In this document: positions 6,058 through 6,913 of the stretch, in pieces
Layout: each line of letters starts with the position of its first letter
Position numbering within the stretch: the first letter of the stretch is position 1
NCBI GenBank assembly: GCA_913045265.1
Contig: CAJWQX010000090.1
Location: 1-6,913, forward strand
Direction of reading: 5' to 3'
Source: UBA11889 sp002313255
Lineage (GTDB): Bacteria > Pseudomonadota > Gammaproteobacteria > Pseudomonadales > Azotimanducaceae
Length of the DNA: 6,913 nt
Program-made: the position numbers and the translations under genes
The notes under the pieces: generated by a model
What the model was told of the DNA's origin: nothing
The model's database searches: none
Seen by the model: only the letters and a program-made list of their open reading frames with translations

Positions 6058-6855
6058 ATGTCGACAAGAGTCGAATTTCTGAATTCAACGGTTGGCCGTC
6101 GGGTGGCCGAGTTGCGGAAGCGAAAAGGGTTATCGCAATCTGAGCTTGCGTCCCGGTTGGCTCGAAAGAGAACTCAGGCCTGGATGTCGAACGTAGAATC
6201 TGGGTCTCGAAGCATGAACTCTGAAGACCTTGTCAATGTCGCCATTACTTTAGAGACAACGGTAGGAGAGCTGTTTACTAATCTTTCGACATCCTCTGTG
6301 GGGGGGCCAAAACCGTTAAACGAGTTTATAAATGAACTCGATTCGCGTATTCCGCTAGAGATGCCTGTATACCTGCAACGGGACATTGGTAAAACGGACA
6401 AAATTCCTATTGATTATCACTTCGCGGCTAATGCGCCTAACAGTCAGGTTTTCTACAGCGCTCAATTGCACGAACGTATAAAAGCTCTGAGCATGGTGGT
6501 GGTTGAGCGGTATTACGAATCGCCCCGGCTACAGCCAAGTGATATCGTAGCTTTGAATAGCTCAATGTCTCCTGTTTACCACCCGGATGCACGGGTAACT
6601 GATCGAGTCATGATAAAGCTCCCTGAACCTTACGATGGAATTCAGGTGCATGCCGGAGTAATCAACTCCTCCTCGGGAGAGGTTGCATTCGAAATGGTAG
6701 GACGTGACCCGGTTGTATTTGCTGTTAACGAATACGAACTCCTGGGAGTTCTGATATGGCGACGTACCGATTATCAACCATCGATGACACGAACTTGGTT
6801 TCAGCGTAAATTTGGAATTACCAAGGACGATCGTAAGATCGAAGACTTGGCCTGA
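6058..6855 (+). CDS. XRE-family transcriptional regulator with an S24-like C-terminal domain
   Basis: A predicted DNA-binding regulator of 265 residues. The N-terminal Cro/CI-type helix-turn-helix spans about 11-73: VGRRVAELRKRKGLSQSELA, the recognition region near 38-50 (RTQAWMSNVESGS), then LVNVAITLETTVGELF. The rest, much longer than in minimal XRE proteins, has no family I can name firmly. The part from about 145 to 235 resembles the S24/LexA/CI C-terminal fold: a MVVVE strand, then SPRLQPSDIVALN, which aligns with the 'P-x-x-x-x-GDIVLV' core, and a final strand ELLGVLIWRR like 'VIGVVVW'. Aligned by spacing, the catalytic serine position is Tyr153, and I see no matching lysine, so self-cleavage is unlikely and the domain may bind a ligand or form dimers. 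It has its own ribosome site and a dyad upstream. It could regulate the neighbouring genes; this is inferred from position only. Confidence 0.82.
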   Translation: MSTRVEFLNSTVGRRVAELRKRKGLSQSELASRLARKRTQAWMSNVESGSRSMNSEDLVNVAITLETTVGELFTNLSTSSVGGPKPLNEFINELDSRIPLEMPVYLQRDIGKTDKIPIDYHFAANAPNSQVFYSAQLHERIKALSMVVVERYYESPRLQPSDIVALNSSMSPVYHPDARVTDRVMIKLPEPYDGIQVHAGVINSSSGEVAFEMVGRDPVVFAVNEYELLGVLIWRRTDYQPSMTRTWFQRKFGITKDDRKIEDLA

Positions 6856-6913
6856 TTGTTTTCTTTAACTCAGGTTAACTGCCCGAGACAGCGCAATTTA
6901 TTTTTGGGTTCAA

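Noticed and set aside
6865..6878. TTAAC-TCAG-GTTAA inverted repeat after the regulator gene
   Set aside because: Only five weak A/T-rich pairs with no following T-run; too poor to call a terminator or operator.
1..6913. tRNA, rRNA, CRISPR array, insertion sequence or prophage genes
   Set aside because: I saw no cloverleaf, spaced direct repeats, terminal inverted repeats with a transposase, or phage structural genes; the CI-like fold of the regulator alone is not evidence of a prophage.

Overview
The window reads as bacterial chromosomal DNA. All intact genes lie on the + strand. The best guess for the source is a Chloroflexota-type bacterium, perhaps a SAR202-like or Dehalococcoidia-like lineage. 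This rests on the family-5 binding protein, whose lipoprotein cysteine is followed by a Val/Glu/Thr repeat linker, and on a fragment of a glycosyltransferase-like family with a 'SWDN' motif. It is an inference from protein style; there is no marker gene here.

Layout. Positions 1-698 hold no intact gene. They are visibly more A+T-rich than the rest and contain a possible decayed gene end (15-116), a clear fragment of a surface-polysaccharide-type glycosyltransferase (190-501) and an A+T-rich leader (502-698). Next comes an importer block: a lipoprotein solute-binding protein (699-2591) and two DppB/DppC-type permeases (2713-3627 and 3638-4540), closed by a convincing rho-independent terminator (4579-4618). 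A separate Gfo/Idh/MocA NAD(P)-dependent dehydrogenase (4698-5972) follows, then an XRE-family regulator with a long C-terminal domain (6058-6855).

How the parts may work together. The binding protein and permeases form a peptide/nickel/oligosaccharide-type (family 5) ABC importer, but the two ATPase subunits usually found beside them are absent from the window. The adjacent dehydrogenase suggests a sugar, sugar-acid or polyol as the imported compound, since Gfo/Idh/MocA enzymes usually oxidise such molecules. The XRE protein may be a local regulator; its C-terminal half resembles a CI/LexA-type S24 fold that lacks the protease serine.

The most unusual structure is in the gaps and in one linker: a 54-bp in-frame tandem repeat behind the lipobox, a 23-pair hairpin between the binding-protein and permease genes, and three different near-perfect dyads before the first permease, the dehydrogenase and the regulator. 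No wholly novel system is evident. The best candidates for new biology are the regulator with its dyad and the hairpin-separated importer lacking ATPases.
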